A stretch of DNA of 64,000 nt from Flavobacterium psychrophilum (lineage in GTDB: Bacteria > Bacteroidota > Bacteroidia > Flavobacteriales > Flavobacteriaceae). The notes below the pieces were generated by a model. The model saw only the letters and a program-made list of their open reading frames with translations, did no database searches and had not been told where the DNA came from. This document shows, one piece after another, positions 41,265 through 50,014 of this stretch. The position numbers and the translations under genes are program-made. Location: positions 237,221 through 301,220 of the forward strand of contig CAMCFT010000001.1 of assembly GCA_945874225.1 (NCBI GenBank), in the 5' to 3' direction. Within the stretch, counting starts at the first letter, position 1. Each line of letters opens with the position of its first letter.

Positions 41265-41735
41265 ATGGAAATCACATACATCAAAACTCCTTTAGGAATC
41301 GCCAAAATAATGGGTGATGAAAAAGGAGTTTCCGTAATTTCAGTTTCGGATGATGGTGAAGCCTCCAATATAACCCCATCAATTTTACAAGAATCCATTT
41401 TGCAACTCAATGAATATTTCGAAGGGAAAAGAAACGATTTCACTTTCAAATTAAATCCATCCGGAACAGAATTCCAGCAAAAAGTTTGGAAAGGATTACT
41501 CGAAATTCCTTTCGGGAAAACGATGTCTTATATGGAATTGTCAAAAAAATTGGGTGATGTCAAAGCGATTCGTGCTGTGGCTTCGGCCAATGGTAAAAAC
41601 CCGCTTTGGATTGTCGTTCCTTGTCACAGAGTCATCGGTTCCGACGGTTCGCTGACTGGTTATGCCGGTGGATTATGGCGAAAAAAATGGTTATTGGAAC
41701 ACGAAAACCCTACGACACAGCAAAGTTTGTTTTAA
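41265..41735 (+). CDS. Methylated-DNA-protein cysteine methyltransferase (Ogt)
   Basis: A 156-residue suicide DNA-repair protein. The acceptor Cys is in IVVPCHRVIGSDGSLTGYAGGLWRKKWLLEHE, the diagnostic PCHR motif. The helix-turn-helix part FQQKVWKGLLEIPFGKTMSYMELSKKLG binds DNA and flips out the base. It removes O6-methyl from guanine. It lies between the heme operon and an exonuclease gene. Confidence 0.96.
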   Translation: MEITYIKTPLGIAKIMGDEKGVSVISVSDDGEASNITPSILQESILQLNEYFEGKRNDFTFKLNPSGTEFQQKVWKGLLEIPFGKTMSYMELSKKLGDVKAIRAVASANGKNPLWIVVPCHRVIGSDGSLTGYAGGLWRKKWLLEHENPTTQQSLF

Positions 41736-41744
41736 AAGGATTAT

Positions 41745-41860
41745 CACGAATTAGCATGAATTTCTTTATATTCGTAAATAATTACTTTCAATTTATAAAG
41801 ACTTACATTTTTTTTGTGTAAATTCGTGTAATTCGTAACAAAAAAAAATCAGCGTCATCA
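41745..41860. repeat. Imperfect dispersed inverted repeat between ogt and exonuclease genes
   Basis: TCACGAATTAGCATGAATTT near 41745 is roughly complementary to AAATTCGTGTAATTCGTA near 41821-41838. This is a familiar Flavobacterium intergenic pattern. Confidence 0.55.
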
Positions 41861-41879
41861 GCGTCCCAATATTTAACTT

Positions 41880-42593
41880 ATGATAGAAAAAATTAACCTC
41901 AATAACATTCTGTTTCTTGATATCGAAACTGTTCCGGAAGTGGCTGATTTCAATGAACTGGACGATGAAATGAAAGGACTTTGGGAACACAAAACCCAAT
42001 ATCATCGCAAAGACGAATATACACCGGAAGACTTTTATGAGCGAGCTGGAATTTGGGCCGAATTTGGAAAAATTGTCTGTATTTCTGTGGGCTATTTCAC
42101 CATTAAAGGAGACATTCGGAATTTTAGAGTGACTTCCTTTTTTGGAGAAGAAAAGAAAATTCTGCACGATTTTATCAATCTTTTAAACAATCATTTCAAT
42201 CAACCGCAACACGTTTTGTGTGGACATAATGCAAAGGAATTCGACATTCCGTTTATCGCGCGCCGAATGATTATTAACAATATAGCCATTCCCAACAAAC
42301 TCAATTTATTTGGCAAAAAACCTTGGGAAATTCCACATTTGGACACTTTAGAATTGTGGAAATTTGGGGATTACAAGCACTTCACTTCTTTGAAATTAAT
42401 GTGTAAAGTGCTCGGAATCCCATCACCAAAAGGCGATATCGACGGTAGTCAAGTGGGGCACGTTTTCTACGTAGAAAAAGACATTGATAGAATTGTAACC
42501 TATTGTGAGAAAGACACGATTGCTGTGGCTCAGATTTTCTTGCGTTTACGACGAGAAGATTTGTTGATTGAGGATGAAATTATTCACGTTTAG
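41880..42593 (+). CDS. 3'-5' exonuclease, PolB-like DEDDy type
   Basis: A 237-residue protein with the RNase H-fold of the family DNA_pol_B_exo2. Exo I is LFLDIETVPE (Asp and Glu), exo II CGHNAKEFDIPFIARRM (Asp), and exo III the YCEKDTIAVAQIFLRL block with Tyr and Asp. It would degrade DNA or RNA from the 3' end. Role and partners are not visible. It is convergent with the light-response cluster. Confidence 0.88.
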   Translation: MIEKINLNNILFLDIETVPEVADFNELDDEMKGLWEHKTQYHRKDEYTPEDFYERAGIWAEFGKIVCISVGYFTIKGDIRNFRVTSFFGEEKKILHDFINLLNNHFNQPQHVLCGHNAKEFDIPFIARRMIINNIAIPNKLNLFGKKPWEIPHLDTLELWKFGDYKHFTSLKLMCKVLGIPSPKGDIDGSQVGHVFYVEKDIDRIVTYCEKDTIAVAQIFLRLRREDLLIEDEIIHV

Positions 42594-42661
42594 AATTCTT
42601 CAATAGCATCGGCATTGCAATTGATTTTACATTTTCAAAAATTATAAATAAAGCGTTTAAA

Positions 42662-43900
42662 TTATAATTTCATCGCTTCGGCAGCTAATCTTCCAGTTTT
42701 AAATGCAGCATTGATGGATCCGTTTAATAAATGATCTCCACAAATAAATAAAGTATCCGATATTTTTATTTCAGAAATTGGGATGTCATTTTTTACACTA
42801 TCCTGAATTGGCAAAGCATAATCGATGCGATAGGTTTTAATCATTTTCCAATCTTGTACTTGGTTTCCATACCATTGTTCCAATTCTTTTTTTATATTTT
42901 CTGCTAATTCAAAATCTTCAACGGCAGCTAGTCCGTTATAAGAAACGGATATTAATACTTTACCTATTGGCGCATAAGCTTTAGAAACATTAGAAATAAC
43001 AGTCAAATTGTTAACCCATTTTTTATTTGAGGAAGCGTTTAAAATGACAATTGCTTTCTTAGAAGGTGCTTTCTTAGCTTCAAAATATACATTTGTTACT
43101 TTTTGTGCTGTAGTTTTTATGTTTGGTAAAAATTGTTTTGTAAGTTCATTTGCATTTGTTGCTATAAGAATTTGATTGGCCTCAAAAATAGTTCCGTCTT
43201 CAAGAGTTAGCGTGTTACCCTCTATAACTGAAACTTTTTTGTGGTATAGAATGCTGGATTTTGGTAATAAAGACACTAATTGTTTTGGAATTTCTTCCAT
43301 CCCAAAGGCTGGTATTGCAACATCTCCATCAGAAAACATTTTCATTACAAAATCAAACATTCGGTTTGAAGTAGTCAAATGGTTTTCTAGGTATATGCCA
43401 GATAGAAATGGTGTATAAAAGCGTTTAATCATTTTTTGGCTAAAACCATAATCCAATAATTGTTGAAAGGTACTTTGTTCAGGTTGGGCAAAAATAGCAT
43501 CAATAGTCATTTTTTGTAATTTGTTTTTTAGCCAAAGGGTATTTATTTTATCCCTTAAAGTTCCAACAGGTGCAAATAGTGTATTAAATAATGCTTTTGG
43601 TCTTCTAAAAGGATCTGCAATTTCAAATGTGCCACCATCATAAAGAACAGTTGCTCCGGGAAGCATTTTTTTGAGTTGCAAATCTTTGTAATTCAATAAT
43701 TCTATGGCTTCTGGATAGGCAGTCAATAAAACTTGAAAACCTCTGTCTAAAAGAAAACCTTCATATAGATCTGTTTTTACTCTTCCTCCTGCTCGGTCAC
43801 TGGCTTCTAAAATAAGCACTTTTCTGCCTTGTCGGTGTAAATAAATAGCTGCCGAAAGCCCTGATAATCCTGCGCCAATAATGATTACATCATTTTTCAT
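42662..43900 (-). CDS. NAD(P)/FAD-dependent oxidoreductase, amine-oxidase/phytoene-desaturase like
   Basis: A 412-residue flavoprotein. The dinucleotide motif IIIGAGLSGLSAAIYLHRQGRKVLILEASDRAGGRVKTD is at the N-terminus. The C-terminal FICGDHLLNGSINAAFKTGRLAAEAM is the second flavin-binding block. Such proteins often sit in bacterial photolyase gene clusters, and here it closes the minus-strand cluster 49 bases after Cry-DASH. The substrate is unknown. It is less likely to be a true protoporphyrinogen oxidase because hemJ is present. Confidence 0.85.
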   Translation of the reverse strand: MKNDVIIIGAGLSGLSAAIYLHRQGRKVLILEASDRAGGRVKTDLYEGFLLDRGFQVLLTAYPEAIELLNYKDLQLKKMLPGATVLYDGGTFEIADPFRRPKALFNTLFAPVGTLRDKINTLWLKNKLQKMTIDAIFAQPEQSTFQQLLDYGFSQKMIKRFYTPFLSGIYLENHLTTSNRMFDFVMKMFSDGDVAIPAFGMEEIPKQLVSLLPKSSILYHKKVSVIEGNTLTLEDGTIFEANQILIATNANELTKQFLPNIKTTAQKVTNVYFEAKKAPSKKAIVILNASSNKKWVNNLTVISNVSKAYAPIGKVLISVSYNGLAAVEDFELAENIKKELEQWYGNQVQDWKMIKTYRIDYALPIQDSVKNDIPISEIKISDTLFICGDHLLNGSINAAFKTGRLAAEAMKL

Positions 43901-43949
43901 AATTATTTGTAAACTTTTATAAATTGCTGTTTTATGGTTATGCCTTTTT

Positions 43950-45242
43950 TTAACTTTTTAGCCACAAGTTTCTGAATGTGTTTTTTTTGTCATAGTCTTT
44001 GGCTTGTTTTTCAATATTGAAATACCGATGGCTTCTTGGGTCATTTCCAACACCTGCAAGATAAGCCCAATTTCCCCAATTGCTGCACACATCATAATCT
44101 ATAAGTTGTTGTTCAAAATATGCGGCGCCCAATCGCCAATCGATATTGAGTTCGTTGCAGAAATAACTCGCCACATTTTGACGGCCACGATTGCTCATAA
44201 AACCTGTTAGCTTTAATTCGAGCATATTAGCGTTAATAAAATCTGAGTTGGTTGTGCCATTAATCCATTGTGACAGCAGTTCTTCATTCAATATTTTGGA
44301 GTTTACTTTATCGGTTTTTATTCCAGAATACAAGAAAAACCGAGTTTGATGTTTTTTGAACATAAACCGAAAGAAATCCCGCCATAAGATCTCAAATCCT
44401 AACCAATAAGTCGATTCGTTAGCGCCAAATTGCGTTTCATATTTTTTGATTTTATGATAAATAAATCTTGGCGAAATACATCCTAATGCTAACCATGCCG
44501 AAAATTTTGAGGAATAATCTTCACCCACCATTTCGTTTCTCGTTTTTTTGTATCTTGACAAACATTTTGTTTCAAAAAAGTAATGGTTTAACCTATTAAT
44601 AGCTTTGGTTTCGCCTCCAATAAATTTTATAGCTGCTCTCGAATCGATTTCAGAAAACTCTAATCCTAATTCTTCTAATGTGGGTAAATTAATCTCAACA
44701 ATACTAGGCGATAGTATTGATGTTGGTTTTTCAAATACATTTCTAATGGTGGTATCTTGCTCTGTTTTTTTTCTGAAAACAGTAAAAACATCTGGAATAT
44801 TATTGATGGAAAAAGGTAAGTCTTCGGCATGATACAATGTGCTTGTGCTTAAAGTTTCTAATTCACATCTTAATTTGAAAAGTTCTTTTTGTACTAAAAG
44901 TTCCGTTTGTTTTTCTTCGAAGGCTACTTCACGTTTGGCAAACACTTTTTGAGCTTTATATTCTGCTACTATTTTCGGAATTTCAACTTCAGGTTTTCCT
45001 TTTAAAATTAGTAATGCTGAACCTAATTCTCTTAAATTTTTGTCTAAATCCTGTAATGACTCCAATAAAAATTGTGTTCTATAAATCCCTGTTTTTTTGA
45101 ATCCGTATTTTGTAGTTTCGTAATGGGAATCGTCAAAACAATACACGGGAATTATTTGTTCACTTTGCGCAATGGCTTTGATGAGCGTTTCGTTATCCGT
45201 TAATCTTAAATCGGTTTTAAACCAAACTATGGAGGTTTTCAT
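43950..45242 (-). CDS. Cryptochrome DASH
   Basis: A 430-residue member of the DASH cryptochromes, which repair cyclobutane dimers in single-stranded DNA and may sense light. The N-terminal antenna domain starts SIVWFKTDLRLTDNETLIKA. The C-terminal FAD domain holds WLGFEILWRDFFRFMFKKH, TGFMSNRGRQNVASYFCNELNIDWRLGAAYFEQQLIDYD and NWGNWAYLAGVGNDPR, all characteristic of DASH proteins. Its ATG overlaps the stop of the preceding gene by one base, indicating coupling. Confidence 0.93.
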   Translation of the reverse strand: MKTSIVWFKTDLRLTDNETLIKAIAQSEQIIPVYCFDDSHYETTKYGFKKTGIYRTQFLLESLQDLDKNLRELGSALLILKGKPEVEIPKIVAEYKAQKVFAKREVAFEEKQTELLVQKELFKLRCELETLSTSTLYHAEDLPFSINNIPDVFTVFRKKTEQDTTIRNVFEKPTSILSPSIVEINLPTLEELGLEFSEIDSRAAIKFIGGETKAINRLNHYFFETKCLSRYKKTRNEMVGEDYSSKFSAWLALGCISPRFIYHKIKKYETQFGANESTYWLGFEILWRDFFRFMFKKHQTRFFLYSGIKTDKVNSKILNEELLSQWINGTTNSDFINANMLELKLTGFMSNRGRQNVASYFCNELNIDWRLGAAYFEQQLIDYDVCSNWGNWAYLAGVGNDPRSHRYFNIEKQAKDYDKKNTFRNLWLKS

Positions 45243-46777
45243 TATAAATTATTTATATTTTTTAAGTAAAAATCTGCTTGTTGCAGTAATGCTGCTTTAG
45301 CTTCAGGTTGCATTTTTCGCCACACATTATACATCATTCCAATTCTTGGGTTTTTGCTTAATTTCTCCTCATTTTTATCATAAAAATTCCAATATAAACT
45401 ATTAAACGGACAAGCATTATTACCTGTTTTGATTGCTTTTTTGTAAAAACAAGAACCACAATAATGACTCATTTTATCAATATAACTTGCTGAAGATACA
45501 TACGGTTTTGTGCCTACAATTCCCCCATCGGCAAACTGGCTCATACCACGTGTATTCGTAATTTCAACCCATTCAATCGCATCAATATAAATTCCAAGAT
45601 ACCAAGCATCCATTTCATCAGGATGAATTCCGGCTAATAAACCAAAATTCCCAGTAATCATTAATCGTTGTATATGATGCGCATACCCATAATCTAAAGA
45701 CTGATTGATGGTATCTTTAAGGCAATTCATTTTGGTGTTCCCTGTCCAAAACCACTCGGGCAATTTTTCTTGATTGTTGAAATAATTCATTGAAGCATAT
45801 TCGGGCATTTTTAACCAATAAATGCCACGCATATATTCGCGCCAACCAATAATTTGTCGTACAAATCCTTCCAGTTGATTGTATCCGATTTCGGAAGGTC
45901 GTTTTTGCCATTCTTCAATACATTTATCAATCACTTCTTGAGGAGAAATCATTTTGATATTTAATGAAAAAGAAAGGCGGGAATGATACAATGACCATCC
46001 GTTAGGGATCATCGCGTCTTGATAACTTCCAAATAAAGGCAAACATTCTGTCACAAAAAAATCTAATAATTCTAAAGATTGTTTTCTGTTTATGGGCCAA
46101 ACAAAATTTAGTGCATCAATATTTCCGATGGTTTTGATATCCGTTTTTTGAATTTCAGAAACAATAGCTTCAACATTATTATTAAAAACCAAAGGCAAAG
46201 TGGGTTTGTGATCTTTGGGTAGTTTTTTACGGTTTTCGCCATCATAATTCCATTGACCTGTTACCGGTTTTTCGCCTTCCATCAATACATTGTGTTTTTT
46301 TCGCATCGAACGATAAAAACTTTCTAAGATAAAAGTTTTTTTACCTTCAAAAAAAGTTCCGAGTTCGTTTCTTGTTGTATAAAAATGCTCTGAATCATAA
46401 ACTGAGTTTGTAATAGATAGTGTTTTACAAAAGTCTTTCAAAATTTTATCTACCCGATATTCGTCAGGTAATTGATATTCGAAATTGGTAAAATTGTTTT
46501 CAGAAATTAAAAATTCAAGATTGTTCTCGAACGATTGTAAGTTGTTTGCATCATTTAAATGAATATAGATTACAGTATGATTTTTTGATTTTAAATCGGA
46601 AGCAAATGCTTGCATTGCAGAAAAAAAACCAACAACTTTTTGAATATGATGCTTTGCATAATCTGTTTCTGTCCGAATTTCCATTAAAACATAAGTAATC
46701 GAATCATTATTGGTGATAAACCAAGAATGATTGATGTTGAGTTGATCTCCAAGTATTAACCGTAATGATTTTGACAT
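45242..46777 (-). CDS. Iron-sulfur bacterial (6-4) photolyase, PhrB/CryPro-like
   Basis: A 511-residue FeS-BCP class protein. It starts LRLILGDQLNINHSWF, the DUF523-like antenna typical of the group. Four cysteines match the [4Fe-4S] site of Agrobacterium PhrB: one in TKMNCLKDTI, then CGSC and ACPF spaced C-x2-C-x12-C in YCGSCFYKKAIKTGNNACPF. Residues GFVRQIIGWREYMRGIYW and RLMITGNFGLLAGIHPDE form the flavin site. It repairs (6-4) photoproducts with light. It starts two bases after the DUF2256 gene ends. Confidence 0.93.
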   Translation of the reverse strand: MSKSLRLILGDQLNINHSWFITNNDSITYVLMEIRTETDYAKHHIQKVVGFFSAMQAFASDLKSKNHTVIYIHLNDANNLQSFENNLEFLISENNFTNFEYQLPDEYRVDKILKDFCKTLSITNSVYDSEHFYTTRNELGTFFEGKKTFILESFYRSMRKKHNVLMEGEKPVTGQWNYDGENRKKLPKDHKPTLPLVFNNNVEAIVSEIQKTDIKTIGNIDALNFVWPINRKQSLELLDFFVTECLPLFGSYQDAMIPNGWSLYHSRLSFSLNIKMISPQEVIDKCIEEWQKRPSEIGYNQLEGFVRQIIGWREYMRGIYWLKMPEYASMNYFNNQEKLPEWFWTGNTKMNCLKDTINQSLDYGYAHHIQRLMITGNFGLLAGIHPDEMDAWYLGIYIDAIEWVEITNTRGMSQFADGGIVGTKPYVSSASYIDKMSHYCGSCFYKKAIKTGNNACPFNSLYWNFYDKNEEKLSKNPRIGMMYNVWRKMQPEAKAALLQQADFYLKNINNL

Positions 46778-46778
46778 T

Positions 46779-46916
46779 TTATTTATTCATTCTGCATTTA
46801 TCACTGCAATATTTTACTTCATCCCAAACTTTCTCCCATTTTTTGCGCCAAGCAAATGGTTTTTGACAAACCACACATATTTTGTTGGGTAAGTTTTGCT
46901 TTTTTACACCTTTCAT
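46779..46916 (-). CDS. DUF2256 small zinc-ribbon-like protein
   Basis: A 45-residue protein. It starts [20 protein letters not shown] and ends with [11 protein letters not shown] followed by RMNK, giving two CxxC-like pairs (CVVC and CSDKC) around WRKKWEKVW. This is DUF2256, a family often encoded beside photolyase genes in bacteria. The role is unknown; the cysteines suggest metal binding. It lies one base after the DUF2071 gene and two bases before the FeS photolyase gene on the minus strand. Confidence 0.88.
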   Translation of the reverse strand: MKGVKKQNLPNKICVVCQKPFAWRKKWEKVWDEVKYCSDKCRMNK

Positions 46917-46917
46917 T

Positions 46918-47637
46918 TTAGAATTTTAATCTGTTTCGTTTCCATTCTATTTTTACTGACGATCCTTCGGCTATGAAAACAGCTTCGGGTTTTGTAGTGT
47001 TTAAGACTGCAAATGCCTCGCCATACATACCTTTAAAATCGCACTCAATAGTATAATTTATAACGCTGTTTGTTTTCCAACTTGGATGTTGCAATTTATA
47101 TTCTTCGGTTATATTTTCATCAATTTTGGTATAACCATAATAGTGTTCGTAAATAAATTGTTCTAAAGTACCTTTCTGCATTATTTCTGATTTTTTGGAC
47201 GCTTCAATATAAATTGAATTCCATTTTTTATTCAAAAGCCATTCAAATTTTACTTTTTGAATTTTATTCTCTTCATAAATTTCATGTTTTGTGGGCACAA
47301 CGGTATAATGTTCGTTGTACAATTTATTAGCCATCCAAGCTACAATAGGGTACGGAATTGTTTCGTTTATAAAAACCACACCTCGTTTTATCTGGTTTCC
47401 TTCTTGTCGTACTACATAAAAACGTAAATTTATTTCCTCAAAAGTGCCCAAATAAGGAATCGGAATATTGAATAATTTTGTTTTTTTGAACATAAAACCC
47501 ACTAAACTTATGTATGCTTTTCCTTTAAATAAATCTAATTTTACGCCTTTCGGCAAAAAAGGTTCAAGGATTTCGGGGGCAATTTCATAATTTGCCATTA
47601 TGATATTTTCCCAATTTGCTTTTAAAAATATTGCCAT
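46918..47637 (-). CDS. DUF2071 family protein (YqjF-like)
   Basis: A 239-residue protein. [49 protein letters not shown] is the usual opening of DUF2071, followed by [22 protein letters not shown]. The fold resembles acetoacetate decarboxylase-like proteins, but no catalytic residues can be assigned. It is flanked by DUF2256 and a cryptochrome gene with one-base gaps, so it belongs to the light-response operon. Confidence 0.85.
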   Translation of the reverse strand: MAIFLKANWENIIMANYEIAPEILEPFLPKGVKLDLFKGKAYISLVGFMFKKTKLFNIPIPYLGTFEEINLRFYVVRQEGNQIKRGVVFINETIPYPIVAWMANKLYNEHYTVVPTKHEIYEENKIQKVKFEWLLNKKWNSIYIEASKKSEIMQKGTLEQFIYEHYYGYTKIDENITEEYKLQHPSWKTNSVINYTIECDFKGMYGEAFAVLNTTKPEAVFIAEGSSVKIEWKRNRLKF

Positions 47638-47638
47638 T

Positions 47639-49132
47639 TTATAATGTCTTTTTTGCTTTTGACGGCTTGTTCATACTATTAACGTGCTTTTTCAAAACTC
47701 GTTTTCCTTCTTTTTTCACTTCCTCTTTTTGACGAAAACTCCATACAATATCGCTGGCATATTTTCGGGTTTCATCAATATTTACAATTGGAAACGGATA
47801 GTCTTTTCCTATTTCGCAATTATAAAATTGTTGTTCTAAAACATTCATTTTCCATGGTTCGTGTAATAAAGAAACTGGAACTTCTTCTAATTCTGGCAAC
47901 CACTTTTTTATGAAAACTCCTTCGGAATCGTGTTCTTCTGAGTTTTTTATTGGACTGTAAATACGGATAGTATTAATCCCTGTTGTTCCTGATTGCATTT
48001 GCAATTGTGGATAATGAATTCCCGGTTCATAATCTAAAAATTGCCGTGCCAAAAAGTGTAATTCTCGCCAATCCTGCCATAAATTAAAAGTAAAAAAGGA
48101 AACAACCATCGCACGCATTCTAAAGTTCAAATAACCTGTCGCAACTACGCATCGCATGCACGCATCAACAATAGGAACTCCTGTTTTGCCTTCTTGCCAC
48201 GCTTTGATATAGGCTTCGTTTTTTGGCTTTATTAAAGAGTCATAAGCCCGATTTACATTTTCAAATTCCATACGCGATTCGTCTTCAAATTTTTGAATAA
48301 AATGGCAATGCCAATGCAAACGAGAAACAAAATTTAGGATGGCTCTTTTGTTTTTGGATTCTTCATAATGCTGATTCGTATATTGATAAATCATTCGCAT
48401 ACTTATGTTTCCATAGGTCAAATAGGGCGACAAACGACTACAGCCTTTGCGACTCAAACTGGGTTTTGAAATGTGCTTGCTGTAATTCACATAGCGCTCT
48501 TTGATAAAATTATCCATATACCGCCAGGCAAAATTTTCGCCTCCTGGTTGAAAATTAGTATTAGCGGTTGTGATTTCTTGAATTAATAGTTCCCCTTTTA
48601 AATTATCGTAAAGTATTGGGTCTAAACTTTCAATATTTAAGTTGGTTATAGCTATGATTTTTGGTTCAGATCTCATAACCATTTCCCAACTTTTGTCCCA
48701 GTCTTTTCGGGATTTTAATTTCCGAATTACACCGTGCATCTGCGATTCTATCCATTTGATGTTGCGTTTAGCAAAGAATTTTTGCATTTCAATATCTCTA
48801 TTGTAGGTGATGTTATTGCCAATTTCTTGGTGCGAATAAACCGCGTGGATATCATAATTTTGAACCAATTTCTCAAATACATTTTCTACTTCATTATGAA
48901 AAACATAAATTTCAGCAGAAACAGTTGACAATTTTGATTGCAAATAATTCAAAGATTCATAAATAAAACGCCAATGGCGAACATCTGAATCATCATAGGA
49001 CATAACCGATGGTTCAAAAAAGCATACTAATAGTATGGGTAGATTATCTTGATGAGCCATAAATAAAGGCTCATGATCTACAAGTCGTAAATCACGTTTG
49101 AACCATACAATATCTACGGTTTTCTTATTCAA
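47639..49132 (-). CDS. Cryptochrome/photolyase family protein
   Basis: A 497-residue protein and the first gene of the minus-strand cluster. Antenna domain: VDIVWFKRDLRLVDHEPLFMAHQDNLPILLVCFFEPSV. FAD domain: SRKGCSRLSPYLTYGNISMR, SRLHWHCHFIQKFEDE, GKTGVPIVDACMRCVVATGYLNFRMRAMVVSFFTFNLWQDWRELHFLARQFLDYEPGIHYPQLQMQSG and NTIRIYSP. The C-terminal 30 residues are Lys-rich (KKEGKRVLKKHVNSMNKPSK). The exact class (CPD photolyase or photoreceptor) is not settled by eye. Confidence 0.9.
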   Translation of the reverse strand: MNKKTVDIVWFKRDLRLVDHEPLFMAHQDNLPILLVCFFEPSVMSYDDSDVRHWRFIYESLNYLQSKLSTVSAEIYVFHNEVENVFEKLVQNYDIHAVYSHQEIGNNITYNRDIEMQKFFAKRNIKWIESQMHGVIRKLKSRKDWDKSWEMVMRSEPKIIAITNLNIESLDPILYDNLKGELLIQEITTANTNFQPGGENFAWRYMDNFIKERYVNYSKHISKPSLSRKGCSRLSPYLTYGNISMRMIYQYTNQHYEESKNKRAILNFVSRLHWHCHFIQKFEDESRMEFENVNRAYDSLIKPKNEAYIKAWQEGKTGVPIVDACMRCVVATGYLNFRMRAMVVSFFTFNLWQDWRELHFLARQFLDYEPGIHYPQLQMQSGTTGINTIRIYSPIKNSEEHDSEGVFIKKWLPELEEVPVSLLHEPWKMNVLEQQFYNCEIGKDYPFPIVNIDETRKYASDIVWSFRQKEEVKKEGKRVLKKHVNSMNKPSKAKKTL

Positions 49133-49362
49133 TTTGAAGCTATTGAGGTTAGAACTAAATCCGGTTTTGTATATCTCAGTCTGTCAAGTTTTGTGTTTTT
49201 GATTTCTATTTTTTCTTTGAATTGAACACCTAGTTTGAATTTGTTTTTCTTCGTAAGCGTTGCTGCAAAATTGTTTTTCTATGCAGGAGTCATTCCTGTA
49301 ATGTCAATTGCGGAATAGTCGCATCGTATCGAGTAGAGGCAAGAGTTTTTTAATTAAAAGCA
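49133..49362. other. 230-bp intergenic region upstream of the light-response cluster
   Basis: AT-rich, with no clear repeat or small gene. It should hold the promoter of the minus-strand photolyase genes, but no convincing -33/-7 pair was found. Confidence 0.5.
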
Positions 49363-49788
49363 TCAGTAAACAGAAAAAACCACAGAAGACAAATCTTGTT
49401 TGATCCATTTTTTATCACTATTGAGCTTGAATGATGCAATGTGCTCTTTGCGCCATTCATTGGGGCCAATTAAGGATAAGAAGTGAATTCCATCATTTGA
49501 ATTATACAAATGATAGATTTCGCCTACAACTGGTTCGAATGAAAATTTGGCATTATACACCAAATCGTTCCATTCGTACTCTTCCATTAATTTTTTATAT
49601 TGATCTTTGAGTTCATTAAATTTCCCTTCGAATTCTTTGTTTACTTGGTGAATCCCTCTTGTTTTCCAAGCAACAACATCATCTGTTTTTATTACAGGTG
49701 CACCAACAGTCGTTGCGTAGGTTAATAGGTTTGCGTTATACCCTTTTTCTTGAGAGAAAACAATATTGTCTGGTTTTTGTTTTTTCAT
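49363..49788 (-). CDS. DUF2452 family protein
   Basis: A 141-residue soluble protein. NIVFSQEKGYNANLLTYATTVGAPVIKTDDVVAWKTRGIHQVNKEF is the typical start of DUF2452, then a Lys-rich helix (FEGKFNELKDQYKKLMEEYEWNDLVYNAKFSFEP) and IYHLYNSNDGIHFLSLIGPNEW. The function is unknown. It often occurs near photolyase genes in Bacteroidota as far as I recall; here it lies 230 bases upstream of the cluster on the same strand. Confidence 0.85.
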   Translation of the reverse strand: MKKQKPDNIVFSQEKGYNANLLTYATTVGAPVIKTDDVVAWKTRGIHQVNKEFEGKFNELKDQYKKLMEEYEWNDLVYNAKFSFEPVVGEIYHLYNSNDGIHFLSLIGPNEWRKEHIASFKLNSDKKWIKQDLSSVVFSVY

Positions 49789-50014
49789 TTTTTGTGGAAA
49801 AAAATAATAGTGTTTGAATTACCGCAACAATTCTAATAACATTGTTTAATAAAAATTATTAAAAGTTAAACAAAGGTAAGTCTTTTTTTAAAGATAAAGG
49901 ACTTTATGTAGATTTTAATATTACTTGATAATAGTTAATCGGAAAGTTTATTTAAAATTAAAGCCTCAATTATGATTAATGAATTAATTATTACATTTAC
50001 AAAAATTAGATATT

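Noticed and set aside
42662..43900. Protoporphyrinogen oxidase HemG/HemY for the FAD oxidoreductase
   Set aside because: HemJ is present beside hemH, and this gene belongs to the photolyase cluster; the flavin motifs alone are not specific.
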